Origin: Heloderma charlesbogerti
Taxonomy: Eukaryota; Chordata; Lepidosauria; Squamata; Helodermatidae
NCBI GenBank assembly: GCA_026122225.1
Contig: JANEZZ010000802.1
Location: 1 to 64,000, forward strand
DNA length: 64,000 nucleotides
Reading direction: 5' to 3'
Both the position numbers and the translations under genes were made by a program. Every line of letters begins with the position of its first letter. Position 1 is the stretch's first letter. Shown piece after piece: positions 1-10,379 of the stretch. The notes beneath the pieces are model-generated. The model was not told where the DNA came from. It saw only the letters and a program-made list of their open reading frames with translations, and ran no database searches.

Positions 1-65
1 ACAAGGCTAGATGAGCCATTGATCCTACCCAAGCATGGTCTCAAGTAGGATTCAAAATTTAAATT

Positions 66-106
66 TATTTAGGGTGAAATCTTATGCATGTTTAGGACCT
101 TGGAAG
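66..106. repeat. RptG end fragment
   Basis: The stretch AGGGTGAAATCTTATGCATG resembles the end of RptG copies near 13713 and 54700. It abuts the 5' break of the CR1 copy, so CR1 probably inserted in or beside an older repeat. Confidence 0.35.
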
Positions 107-2148
107 ATTTGCCCAAGTGAGGAAAATAAAATGCAGCACAACCTTGCACAAAGGCGATGCAAGCAGACAATAAGAAATGCAAAAAAGCATTTTGAAGAGC
201 GTATCACTAACAACATCAAGGCCAACAATAAAGAATTATTTAAATATATCAGAAGCAGAAAACCAGCTAGGGAGGCAGTTGGACCATTGGATGACAATGG
301 AGTTAAAGGAGTACTGAAGGAGGAGAAGGAGATTGCAGAGAAGCTGAATTAATTCTTTTCATCCGTCTTCACTGCAGAAGATATAGGACAGATAACTGTG
401 CCTGAACTAATGTTTTCAGGAAGGGAGTCTGAGGAACTGAGGCAAATAGTGGTGACAAAAGATGAAGTTCTCAACCTTATTGATAAATTGAAAGCAAATA
501 AATCACTGGCCCAGATGGTATCCATCCTAGAGTTCTCAAAGAACTCAAATATGAAATTGCTGATCTTCTAACCAAAATATGCAACATGTCCCTAAGATCA
601 GCCTCTGTACCAGAGGACTGGAAGATGGCCAATGTAACACCAATTTTCAAAAAGGGATCTAGGGGGATCTGGGAAATTACAGGCCAGTTAGCTTAATGTC
701 TGTTCCAGGTAAATTGGTTGAAGGCATTATTAAAGATAAAATTAGTAAGCATATAGAAGGACAAGCCCTGCTGAAAAAGAATCAACACTGGCTTCCACAA
801 AGGTAAGTCCTGTCTCACTAACCTTTTAGAGTTCTTTGAGAGTGTCAATAAACATGTAGACAGGGGTGATCTGGTAGACATTGTTTACTTGGACTTCCAA
901 AAGGCTTTTGACAAAGTCCCTCACCAAAGGCTCCTGAGCAAATTTAGCAGTCATGGAATAAGAGGACAGGTCCTCTTATGGATCAGTAACTGGTTAAAGA
1001 ACAGAAAGCAGAGAGTAGGAATAAATGGTAAATTCTCCCAATGGAGGGAAGTAAATAGTGGGGTCCCACAGGGATCTGTATTAGGACAATGCTTTTCAAC
1101 CTGTTCATAAATGATCTGGAATTAGGAGTGAGCAGTGAAGTGGCCAAGTTTGCAGATGACACCAAATTATTTAGGGTGGTTAAACAAAAAGGGATTGTGA
1201 AGAGCTCCAAAAGGATCTCTCCAAACTGGGAGAATGGGCATCTAAATGGCAAATGCAGTTCAATGTAAGCAAGTGTAAAGTGATGCATGTTGGGGCAAAA
1301 AATCCCAACTTCAAGTATAGCCTGATGGGATCTGAGCTAGCAGTGACCAACCAGGAAAGAGATCTTGGGGTTGTGGTGGACAGCTCAATGAAGATGTCAA
1401 CCCAGTGTGCAGCTGCTGTAAAAAAGGCAAACTCCATGTTAGGCATAATTAGAAAAGGGAATGAGAATAAAACTGCCAACATCATACTGCCCCTATACAA
1501 ATCTATGGTGCAGCCACACTTGGAATACTGTGTACAGTTCTGGTCACCACACCTAAAAAAGATATTGTAGAGCTGGAAAAAGTGCAGAAAAGGGCAACTA
1601 AAATGATCAAGGGCTGGAGCATCTCCCCTATGAGAGAAGGTTACAACAGCTGGGATTGTTTAGCTTGGAAAAAAGGAGGGTAAGGGGAGACATGATAGAG
1701 GTCTACAAAATTATGCATGGTGTGGAGAATGTGGATAGGGAGACATTTTTCTCCCTTTCTCAAAATACTAGAAATTGGGGTCATCCTATGAAGCTGATTG
1801 GTGGAGAGTGAAGACAGATAAAGGAAGTACTTCTTCAGCCAGAGCATAGTTAAACTATGGAATTCGCTACCACAGGATGTAGTGATGGCCACCACTTTGG
1901 ATGGCTTTAAAAGGGGGTTGGACAAATTCCTGGAGGAAAAGGCTATCAATGGCTACTCGTCTTGTTGGCTATGTGCTACCTCCAGTACCAGAGGCAGTGA
2001 GCCTATGTACACCAGTTGCTGTGAGCATGGGTGGGAGGGTGCTGTGTATGGGTTCCTGGTTGACAGCTGGTTGGCTACCATTTGAACAAAATGCTGGACT
2101 AGATGGACCTTTGGTCTGATCCATCATGGCTCTTCTTATGTTCTTATG
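107..2148 (+). mobile_element. 5'-truncated CR1-clade LINE, ORF2 broken
   Basis: This is a decayed CR1 (CR1/L3-like) non-LTR retrotransposon that keeps the reverse transcriptase and C-terminal part of ORF2 but no endonuclease. Open pieces in different frames show the family: linker at 107-352, an RT block with FDKVPHQRLL and SGVPQGSVLG at 889-1110, the palm region with FADDTKLF near 1150, and C-terminal blocks at 1253-1570 and 1882-2085 (DGFKRGLDKFLEEKA). Stops and frameshifts separate them, so no protein is made. The 3' end carries the tail GGACCTTTGGTCTGATCC and ends in short TTCTTATG repeats, as in CR1-type elements. The same tail occurs on the minus strand at 8374 and 11827. Confidence 0.9.
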
Positions 2149-2234
2149 ACCTCTGAAGATGATCTCAGTACAGGCAGGTATATATAGAAGAAGGCAATCT
2201 TGCCATATACTGTATATCTAAATGCACACAGAGG

Positions 2235-2450
2235 ACATGTCATAGCTTGCACACAAAAGGTGCTAGGTTTAGTCCATGGCATCACCACTTAAGAAGGGAT
2301 CTCTTGGGTTGCAGGGCTGTACAAAAACTCTATAGGAGACATTATTGTCCCTTTATTGGAGACAATAAAGTAGACCACTCCCAGCTAGATGGACTCACAG
2401 TCTAATCCAGTATAAGGCAGCTTCCCATGTTCCAGAAAGCAAAACCCTAG
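2235..2450 (+). mobile_element. Old SINE-A copy
   Basis: The B box is degraded (GGTTTAGTCC), but the end TATAAGGCAGCTTCCCATGTTCC is in place. It is more diverged than the copies at 14855 and 46690, so it is an older insertion. Confidence 0.6.
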
Positions 2451-3050
2451 CTTTAATACTGAACATGCAAAATTCTACCTGCTAGATCTGATAATTCATT
2501 TCTGAATCTTCTATCCATAATAGTGAAGATTGCAGTCTTGAGTAAATAAAGCCAAAAAGTAACATTTCGAAATGATGGCAACACCTTCCTATTTTCAGTA
2601 CTATTTGAATGAAGAAAACCTTCATGAATTGATTAAATTAAGCAGGCAACGTGGAATGTAGTTTGTGTTGTCTGTTGTGATGATAGCGTGTTAAAAGCGT
2701 GTTTCATTTAAGTGGTAGAGTCCCATTTCAAACAGAAGATGTTTCTATCACATGTTGGCTGTACATAATGCACAAAGACAGGCACCCTGCCCATTGCAAT
2801 ACAGGCTGTTTTGGACTGCATGAAATGGATCACTGATGGACAAAACAATCTTCACTGATGCAGACATTTGTCAATGATAAGGACAATACAACCTCCCTCA
2901 GATTGCAAAGGATATGCCTTCCAGCAAAAGGCAATCTTAGCCTAATATATGCAGCTATGAAAATATATAAAAATTGTATTAAATATGGCCACCCCCACCA
3001 CTGAATGGGATATATGTTAATTTGTTTGTTGTCAGAATCTGGTGTTATAT
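2451..3050. other. Sequence without recognised features
   Basis: AT-rich DNA in the putative CHGB intron 1. I see no long ORF, repeat family or strong splice pair here. Confidence 0.4.
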
Positions 3051-3054
3051 ATTC

Positions 3055-3135
3055 AGGGCTGTTAGTCCTACTTAGAATAGATATATTGAAAGGAATGAGA
3101 CTGAAGTTAGACTACCACTGGATATAAGCCTTAGC
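3055..3135. repeat. FB3-like foldback
   Basis: GTTAGTCCTACTTAGAATAG pairs imperfectly with the downstream GACTGAAGTTAGACTACCAC. Similar copies lie at 42326 and 55787. Confidence 0.45.
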
Positions 3136-3448
3136 ATTCAAAATATGTTTCATTATAAAACAGGTTGCTACATCTCAACACTGGTGACTCAGCTCTGGAA
3201 AAGCAACATACGGTCATGTAATGTTGTGCAAGCCCATAGGCATGATAGATGGCTTTAGGTTGTTCTAATTTGATTGTAAACAACAGGCAACAGTGCAGGA
3301 TAAGCATGCATGGTTTGACTCACACATAGTCTACTAATTTGAGGGCAGGGGCTCATGTGCAAGATGCATAGTGGGCATGAACATGGGAGCCTCAGGTTCC
3401 AGTCTCCACTCACTCATAGACCTCAGGGTGGCCATGGGCAAAACATTG

Positions 3449-3590
3449 GGTTGGATCCAGATTTAGACATTCTAATAAACCCACTGAAACCAAGGGGATA
3501 TAAGTTAGTCATGACTAACTCAAATCCCATTGATTTTAGTGTGTATACTCTATGGATGAATATATCTGGGTCCAACCCCTTATCTCCAAG
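3449..3590. repeat. Palindromic MITE-like repeat
   Basis: The ends GGTTGGATCCAGAT and ATCTGGGTCCAACCC are inverted copies, and inner parts pair partly (GTTAGTCATGACTAAC). The short ORFs on both strands here follow from the palindrome and are not genes. Confidence 0.6.
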
Positions 3591-3690
3591 CCTAACCAAA
3601 TGCAGTGGAATATTGTGTACAAAGGGGATAACAATGGCAAAATACAATGCCCGTGGGAAAGTATTGGTGAAATAGTGAAATAGATAAATC

Positions 3691-4966
3691 ATCCATCTAT
3701 CTGCCCATTCTCAGTCTGAGTCATGCACTCGAGCACTCACATCATGCTGGAGTGGAGTGGAGAACTGTCACCTGCATCATTGAGCCTGGGGAGGCAGCGA
3801 CCTTGGAAGGCAATATGAGCTACATGGATCTACAGAGCCACAACACTTCCCAAACCTCCCTCCTAGGATATCTGAAGGGCATTCCTTTGTGCACTTGCCC
3901 CCATCAGCCTTGAACATACAGCAGTGCCTCTCAGGCTGCCTACAGGGCCCTGTGAAAGCAGTTCCGTTGCTCTTACAGCTTCCACTGAATGGGTGGGTGG
4001 GAAGCCTCCCTTGCCCTTGTTAGCAGAAGTGCTGTGTTCGAGGAATCCTAAGCAGTGCAAGAAGCAGTGGCTAGAGAGCACCTTGATGGCGGCAACACTG
4101 GCGAGGAGGATGCTAAGCAATACCTCTCTTATTGTTGTGAGGTCAAGGACTGCCAGGTAAGTGAGGGGGAAGGGAAGAAGCTGGGGGGGGGGTTGGAGCA
4201 TTTGTGTATCATGGATTTAGAATGGAAGGAGACTTCCCTCTAACATATGTCCACCCTTCTATTCTGCCCAACAAACTGACAAGCCATACACAAGAACAAG
4301 ATAATGATGGCATAGATAGGATATCAAGGAAGAAGCCACGCCCTGTATATATTGTCAAAAGCCAGCGGGCCCTTAGAAATAGCAGCATTGTGGCCATTCC
4401 TCCCAATCCAGCCTCTGGATATGAATATGGGAATAACTGATCTAATTTAAGGATCACTGGGATTATATATGTGATGCCCTTTGAACATTCTGAAGTTGTG
4501 CGTGTGCGTGTGCCTATGTGTATACATAGACACTAGGTATTCTTTTTCTTCTATGTCCGTTCGTGCTTCATTTTCCTCCCAGAAAAGCAGAGGTACTATG
4601 GCATGGATTGCTTGGCAGATAGAAATCATGAGTGTTGGCCACCCTTCAAAACAACGAGAATTAAATGCTTTGAGGGGCCCTCATGGGACAGGACCCCAGA
4701 TATGGTACATCGCTTAGTATCATGTAGGATGCTGATGGAAGGATACAGTCAGCTCTTTGTTTTGATGTGTACCATCACAACAAAACTGGGAGTTTGTTTA
4801 TCTATAGAACTGGGGTGTGATTTTGTACAATCAGATTCATCATGTTTCATACAGGCTGCACAAGTCAACAACCTATTGGCAGTTTCTCTTGGTTGCTACT
4901 ATTCTAGATCTTTGCAGAATTTTAGAAAGAATCTACGTTATTAAATCACTTGACTTCAATTTACAG
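3691..4966. other. Mostly unassigned intronic DNA
   Basis: It includes a GC-richer block (3850-4200) with small ORFs on both strands and a GTAAGT at 4157. No recognisable protein or reading-frame conservation is visible. A short GT-rich run lies at 4499-4530. Confidence 0.35.
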
Positions 4967-5060
4967 TGCAATCCTATACATGCCTATGCAGAAGTAAGTC
5001 CCATTGAGTTCAATGGGACTTACTCCCAGGTGAGCATATCATAGGATTGCAGTCTTAATT
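4967..5060. repeat. FB2 foldback
   Basis: TGCAATCCTATACATGCC and the reversed ATAGGATTGCAGTCTTA flank the core AGTTCAATGGGACTTACTCC. It is a clear hairpin of about 90 bp, one of at least six copies in the window. Confidence 0.75.
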
Positions 5061-5479
5061 ATCGATCAAGGTGGTGTGGTTTTGCATTTACCTTTATTGG
5101 GTGGTATAGAAATGTAATGAATGTATAAATAAATACTATAAATATGTATAGCAATGCATAGTATTTAGCTGTCACTAATTTTATGTAGTGCACATAATTT
5201 TGTCCATATCATTGTGGATCCCTGTTTTAAGTGTTTCAGTTTTTCTTCGTGCACAACATTTCAGAGACCAACGCACAAGCAGAGAACACAGCATCTTGCT
5301 TTTGACAAAAATAACCCTCTCAAGAATGAATACGTAGGAGTTTCCCACCCTTCCTACAGCTCTGAAACTTAAAAAGCATAAATCCATGCACTGGCAAGCA
5401 AGGGATGCATCATGGGAATTAAGGCAATAAGCATCCTCAATCCAGTTGCCACAGGGGTGGAGGGAAATGGAAACTTCAG

Positions 5480-5870
5480 CAATGGGTATTGTTGTTCAAG
5501 ATGAAATTGTTCTCTTTTAAAGGGAGGTAATTCCCACTTCAGAAGCATTTTATGTTAATAAGCTGCCATATTAAAGAATTAAAAGAATCATTCCTTAAAA
5601 ATTCAATATGTTCTAGCTGGTGATGAAATTAATAACACCTTTTAAATTATCCTTGTTGATTGATTTTGCCAGACACTGACATGCAGAGCTAATAAACAAA
5701 TATGTGAAATTGCTTGGCTGTCACTTCTCTTTTGATTTTATTCTCGTACTGAAGCTGACATTTTAGAAAAGTATCTCATCTTCAACATCTGAATAGGCTT
5801 AATTTGAGTTGTCTCTTTCGATACAGTTAGGCATTGAATGATCAAACCACAGGTGGGTCTGTTTGTTCTA
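5480..5870. other. AT-rich block, possible conserved non-coding sequence
   Basis: No repeat family is recognised. The block has several homeodomain-type AT cores and lies about 1 kb downstream of CHGB exon 1 in intron 1. Enhancer function is inference only. Confidence 0.25.
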
Positions 5871-5974
5871 TGGCAAATTTTGTTTATGCACCCAGTAACT
5901 ACTCACATATATACTGAGAATGTATATACTCCTTTCCTCCTCCTCCCCATACACACAAATAGGTGAAAGGAAAG

Positions 5975-6022
5975 TACACACACACACACACACACACGTT
6001 ATCTATCTATCTATCTATCTAT
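5975..6022. repeat. Compound microsatellite (AC)n-(ATCT)n
   Basis: About 11 AC units are followed by GTT and about five ATCT units. Confidence 0.95.
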
Positions 6023-6551
6023 GTTATACCTTTTCCTGTTTTTAAGAGTTTTCTCTTCCTTTGGCTATAGAGACCCTAACACAGACAATGTGCACATATT
6101 TGCACACTTGTGCACTTACATGAGCACAAGTAAATCCAATGCACTTTGTGCCTGCGCAATAATGTCATGTTCAGGAGTGCATCGATTCCCCAATCCGCTC
6201 TGAGGTGTTGCTTCTGGCGGTCCATACTGGACCTCGCCTGAGGCACTGAACACACTGGAGCCATAGGCTATGGAGTGAGAACGCTATCTATACGCTCAGG
6301 CACACTACTCTTCTCTCTGTGTGTATTACTAAACTGGGACAGCAGCCGAACAAAATATCCGTGAGATGGGATCCATAGACAGACTGAGACGGGCTCTTTC
6401 CTGCCTTACGAGATGGCCGGCATTGATGTAACTCGGTTCTTGGCTATGGTGTATATACCCAGCCATTGGTGCTGGAACCACAGGGCAGGCGACGGCAGTG
6501 CCTTGCCCCCCTCCTCTCCGGCCTCCCCCTGCCCTGCCTTTCCCGCTGCCC

Positions 6552-6678
6552 CAGCCTTCCCCAACTTGGCGCCCTTCAGACGGGTTTGGACTACAACTCC
6601 CATCGTCCCCAGCCACGCATGGCCGGTGAGCGGGGATGATGGGAGCCGCCGTCTCAAGCTTCTGGAGGGCACCAGGCT
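6552..6678. repeat. FB1 foldback in CHGB intron 1
   Basis: It starts at AGCCTTCCCCAACTTGG and ends in CTGGAGGGCACCAGGCTG, with the core TTGGACTACAACTCCCATC. It lies about 80 bp past the exon 1 splice donor, inside the CpG-rich zone. Confidence 0.7.
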
Positions 6679-6757
6679 GCGCTGTCCCATTGGCTGATCG
6701 CCCCTCGTCGCCGTGCCGCTGTCCAAGGCGCTGATGCCGCCCGCCGCCCTCACTCAC

Positions 6758-6812
6758 CTGCCAGAGCTGCGGCTCCGAGGAGGCCGAGCAGCGCGGCCAC
6801 GGAAGGCGCCAT
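6758..6812 (-). CDS. CHGB: Chromogranin B exon 1 (signal peptide exon)
   Basis: Chromogranin B (secretogranin-1) is a granin of dense-core secretory granules, a prohormone-like protein that enters the regulated secretory pathway through an N-terminal signal peptide. This exon starts at an ATG in a good Kozak context (GCCATGG, G at -3), encodes MAPSVAALLGLLGAAALA and ends G|GTGAGTG, a strong donor in phase 1. Known granin genes have the same plan: a short first exon holding only the signal peptide. Human CHGB begins MQPTLLLSLLGAVGLA, of similar length and pattern. The upstream neighbour on the same strand is SHLD1, as in human. The remaining exons were not found between 1 and 6757, so intron 1 must exceed 6.7 kb. 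A signal peptide alone is weak homology, so the name rests on exon structure, promoter type and gene order. Confidence 0.78.
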
Positions 6813-6913
6813 GGCCGGCAGGAGCGACCGGCTGGCTGGCTGCCTGCTGGCTGGCTGGCACGGGCTGAATGAAGCTGCTTCGCTACCAGCTCCCTCCTGG
6901 CCGCAGCGCCACG

Positions 6914-6963
6914 CTATTTAAGGGAGGGGGGAATGGAGGGGAGGAGGGGAGGGTTTTGCGTCA
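6914..6963 (-). promoter_or_regulatory. CHGB: CHGB core promoter: TATA-like box and CRE-like site
   Basis: On the minus strand CCCTTAAATAGCG (6912-6924) is a TATA-like box about 100 bp before the ATG, which predicts a 5' UTR of about 70 nt. About 40 bp further upstream is TGACGCAA (6956-6963), a variant of the CRE. TATA and CRE elements are known in granin promoters. Whether these are used is inference. Confidence 0.55.
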
Positions 6964-7094
6964 GAGGTGGTCCCCGAGGGATTGGGTGGAGAGTCCCTGG
7001 GATAGCCAGAAAGACCCTCCTCCGGCACCTGCCAAAGACAGACACCCCCGGCCAGGGGTCCCCCTCGTTCGCTTTCAAAACCCACTGCCCGCCC

Positions 7095-7111
7095 CCACAC
7101 ACACACACACG
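7095..7111. repeat. (AC)n microsatellite
   Basis: About eight AC units just upstream of the CHGB promoter. Confidence 0.9.
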
Positions 7112-7131
7112 CCGCACCATTAAGTTTTAGC

Positions 7132-7351
7132 CAGTGGAGACTGGTGGCTCCGATTCCAGTGGGGCTGGGCGTGCATTCTGGTTTTCAGTCGGAAGCAGCC
7201 AGAACTCTACAGGAGCTATCCAAGGTGCCGAACCCGTTTTGGGGATAGGGTTCAGCACCTTAGACAGCTCCTTTGGAGTTCTGGATGGTTCTGACTGAGA
7301 CCCGGAATGGATTTACAGCCCCACCGAAATCGGAGCCACCAGCCTCCACTG
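7132..7351. mobile_element. hAT-like palindromic MITE
   Basis: Two arms of about 105 bp form an imperfect palindrome with ends CAGTGGAG and CTCCACTG. The flanks GTTTTAGC and GTTCTAAC match at 6 of 8 bases, consistent with an 8-bp hAT target duplication. It lies about 170 bp upstream of the CRE-like site of CHGB. Confidence 0.75.
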
Positions 7352-7359
7352 GTTCTAAC

Positions 7360-8373
7360 ACTATTGTCACGAAGACCTCCCCGCTCATGCTTCACCCAGC
7401 TTTAACAGGTCCTCCCATCTTCAAGGGAATGGGAGGATCAAGGATCTCCCATCCTTCCTACGCAGTTCCCCCGATCTCTTGCCCCCCCCCGACGCCCATT
7501 GATTTCCCCCCAGTGCCATTCAGCATCCTGACATGCCGACTGCCGCCCCCATTATGACAAAGACTCCGTCACAGGGACCCTTATACACACGGACACTCGC
7601 AGACAGCACAAGGTGCCTACAGGGAGATCCTCCCCACCTTTCCCTCTTATGTCTGTGAAGGGGAGTGGGAGTGAAATGCAGGCGGGCTGCAAAGGACCCG
7701 GAGGGGGAAAGCCTGCATTCTCATCGAAGGGCTTGGATGCTTAGGAAACTCCGGCTCTTCCGTGTAAAATAATCGTATTCCCTCCTCCCGCTTCACTCAG
7801 TGGCACAGATGCTCACACGCCCACACGCACTGCAGAAATGTTTCTGTCAAAGGAACCTTATTTGCAGCCGTCCAGTTTGTTCACCTCACCTCATCCCCCT
7901 GCCGATTTATCTGATGAGCCGATAAAAAACTGCTTAACACTTGAGGGGGGGGGGTGAAGGGCAAACCTTTCACTGGAACATCTCCGTGATTAAAGCGTTT
8001 GTTATCATCTGCGTGTGTGTGTGCGCGTGTGTGTGTGGAACAGACCCAAAGAGAGGGGACCTTTGACGTAAGAATGTCTCAAAGTCAAGGCAGTCTCTGT
8101 GCTGTGACCAGTCACCTGCCCAAAAGACTGGGTAAAGGGCAGAGGTGGGATCTGATCCCCAGCACACTGAACGACTCCAATCAACCCAGAGTTTTCAGCA
8201 CCAACAGAAACCTATTTCACAGCAATCCTAACTGCTGGTAAAAAAAAAATGTGTTAATTATATTTTTAAAAGTGGGAGGGGTAGCGGACCTTGGCAGGTG
8301 CAAAAAAAAATGTCTGGGGGCATATTGGCCCCCACAGGCACCATGTTGCCTCCCCCTGATCTCTAGAATGTTA
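7360..8373. other. CHGB upstream DNA, no gene seen
   Basis: Moderately GC-rich flank with homopolymer runs (7949, 8241) and a GT-rich run near 8010-8038. No ORF has family support. Confidence 0.4.
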
Positions 8374-8590
8374 AGAACATAAGAGCATCCATGCTGGATC
8401 AGACCAAGGGTCCATCCAGTCCAGCATTCTGTTCACACAGTGGCCAACCAGCTGTTGGCCAGGAACCCACAAGCAGGACATGATTGCAACAGCACCCTCC
8501 TGCCCATGTTCCCCAGTAACTGGTGCATGTAGGCATACTGCGTACAAGAGTAATGGCAATTTTATCTGCCTGTTTCTGAACCATTACATT
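8374..8590 (-). mobile_element. CR1 3' end
   Basis: It reads AGAACATAAGAGCATCCATG then CTGGATCAGACCAAGGGTCC on the plus strand. That is the reverse of the CR1 tail at 2100-2148 and matches 11827-12080. Only the 3' end is present. Confidence 0.85.
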
Positions 8591-9200
8591 TCATCAGCTG
8601 GCTCAGTGGGACACTGTTACTGTTCTCTCCCCCCACTGCCCCCCATCAGCACAAATGATGTCCTTGCAAGAATCTATCTGTTAAGGGATGCTAATTATTT
8701 TTTATGGACTGAAAATATTCTCCAGCCATTAGTAGATGAACTAAGCCAATGTGAGCAGATGAAGCCAAGCCAAGTAATACGTAACAACCTTTTAAAAACG
8801 CATACTTTCATAAAATGAATTTTTAAAAAAACAGGATAAGTTTCTTACACTGAATTATTAATATTATCTATTAATTATACCCCAAAGAGGTTAATGATTC
8901 ATCCCACTTCTTCCCAACCCTTCCTTAAGGTCATGGGGAAAGTCAGCAGACAAATGAATGCGATATGCCATATTTTCTAGCTTTTCCTTAAAAGCAACAA
9001 CAACCCTCTAATCAAAGACAGAAAAACAGTGGCATGGGGCTCAGATATCCAGTCTGCATTGTAAAGACTGCCAGTTAGGGCAGAGTGTCTGGATGCACCG
9101 CATGGCTCCAGGCCTACTACTTCGCCTTCATTAACTGAGACTTATTAGGGTGCTCTAATCCTTAAAGGTGCCATTTAATACTGAAGATCCCTCCGCTGAG
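8591..9200. other. Sequence without recognised features
   Basis: AT-rich intergenic DNA. A 112-aa ORF over 8480-8818 begins inside the CR1 tail and has no family likeness. Confidence 0.4.
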
Positions 9201-9207
9201 GGGCTAT

Positions 9208-9330
9208 AGCAGGGTTGGGGACTTGTGGCCCTCCAGATGTTATTGGACTGCCATGCCCAGCATCCCTCACCATTGACTATTCTGGCTCTGGAGGGCCGCA
9301 CATTCCGCACCCCTGGGCTCAAGGGTGCAG
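9208..9330. repeat. FB1 variant
   Basis: GTTGGGGACTTGTGGCCCTC, CCAGATGTTATTGGACT and CTGGAGGGCCGCACATTCCG show a diverged foldback of the FB1 type. Confidence 0.6.
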
Positions 9331-9387
9331 TGGGCCAGGAGTTCTTTTCCCACCGACCTGCCCTCATCTCTCTCTCTCTCTGTATAG

Positions 9388-9457
9388 TAAATTTAGAAAT
9401 AACTACACTAATCTAATTAAGAATGCAATACATCTCCCCATAGTGGGGAAGACTGTG
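9388..9457 (+). repeat. RptH fragment
   Basis: AAATTTAGAAATAACTACAC and the downstream AATGCAATACATCTCCCCAT match the inner part of RptH near 16770-16840. Confidence 0.45.
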
Positions 9458-9655
9458 AGATGCCTTCCCCAGTCGTGACTACCTTTCCCCCAGCAAGCTG
9501 GGTACTCATTTTACCGACCTTGGAAGGATGGAGGGCTGAGTCAACCTGAGCCGGCTACCTGAGACCCGGCTTCTGCTGGGATCGAATTCAGGTCGTGGGG
9601 AGAGTTTCGGTTGCAATACTGCTGCCTACCACTCTGTGCCACATGAGGCCTAAAC
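9458..9655 (-). mobile_element. SINE-S, 3' end missing
   Basis: On the minus strand the tRNA-like head (GTGGCACAGAGTGGTAGGCAG, B box GAATTCGATCCCAGC) is followed by CCGGCTCAGGTTGACTCAGC. It matches the complete copy at 62860-63175 but lacks its tail. Confidence 0.75.
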
Positions 9656-9659
9656 CCAT

Positions 9660-10214
9660 AGAGCCCATGGCTTAATCTAGCTCTGTGTGATTGTATCTCA
9701 TTTCCTTAACTGAGGGATCCCCAACCTTTCTGGGTCAGTGGGCACATTTGGAATTTTGAGAGAGTGTCATGAGTGCTCTCACAAAATGGCTCAAGGGGAG
9801 CTGTCCATTCATAAAATGGCTGCCATGGTGAGCATGGCCAGTCACAAATCACTCATTTCCCAGAAGGCAAAAGGGTGAAACAAAAAGAAAAGTAAGAACC
9901 TAAGTACAGGGCAGAAGTGGGGGCTGAGCTCCAAAACACAAGAACACTCTTTTGAATCCAAATAAAGCTTGTGTGGAGGGCAGCCCTTTGCTTTGTATCA
10001 TGCCAGCCCCCAATTAAAACAAACATTTAAGATCTTTTTAAAAAAATTAAAAATCAGGAGCAACAGTAAGCCTGGTGGCCCCAACAGAGGTGTCCACAGG
10101 CACCATATTGGAGACCCCAGTTTTAACTCTAGGTAAACTCAGGCTGATATGTTGTCAGTGAAAGAGGAAAATTTATCCATTTTACAGCATTTAAAAATAA
10201 TGGTCCACATTTTG
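9660..10214. other. Sequence without recognised features
   Basis: Contains AACCTTTCTGGGTCAGTGGG and a similar later phrase that could be an old DNA transposon. I cannot assign it. Confidence 0.3.
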
Positions 10215-10375
10215 GGGGTTCACTGAAGAATTGTTGTTGTTGTCGTTATTTCATTTCTATACCACCCAATAGCTGAAGCTCTCTGGGCAGTTCACAAAAA
10301 TTAAAACCACAAAATGCAGCATAAAACAATATAAAATATGAAAATATTACAATATTGCACATTCTCAACATGTTT
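10215..10375 (-). mobile_element. L2-like LINE 3' tail
   Basis: ATACCACCCAATAGCTGAAG with CTCTGGGCAGTTCACAAAA is a LINE tail, here reversed. Related tails occur at 47360, 52675 and 57603. Confidence 0.6.
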
Positions 10376-10379
10376 CACA

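Larger units (their letters stand above)
6470..7130. promoter_or_regulatory. CpG-rich island at the CHGB promoter
   Basis: GC-rich, CpG-bearing sequence covers exon 1, the TATA-like box and upstream DNA. It contrasts with AT-rich flanks and fits a host promoter. Minus-strand C-rich tracts at 6921-6953 could bind SP/KLF-type factors (inference). Confidence 0.6.

Noticed and set aside
4020..4160. Possible plus-strand exon ending at CTGCCAG|GTAAGT
   Set aside because: A good donor-like site, but no acceptor, no recognised protein, and the strand is opposite to both host genes.
6329..6757. 142-codon minus-strand ORF
   Set aside because: It lies in the intron directly after the CHGB exon 1 donor, includes an FB1 element, and is Gly/Arg-rich from GC content.
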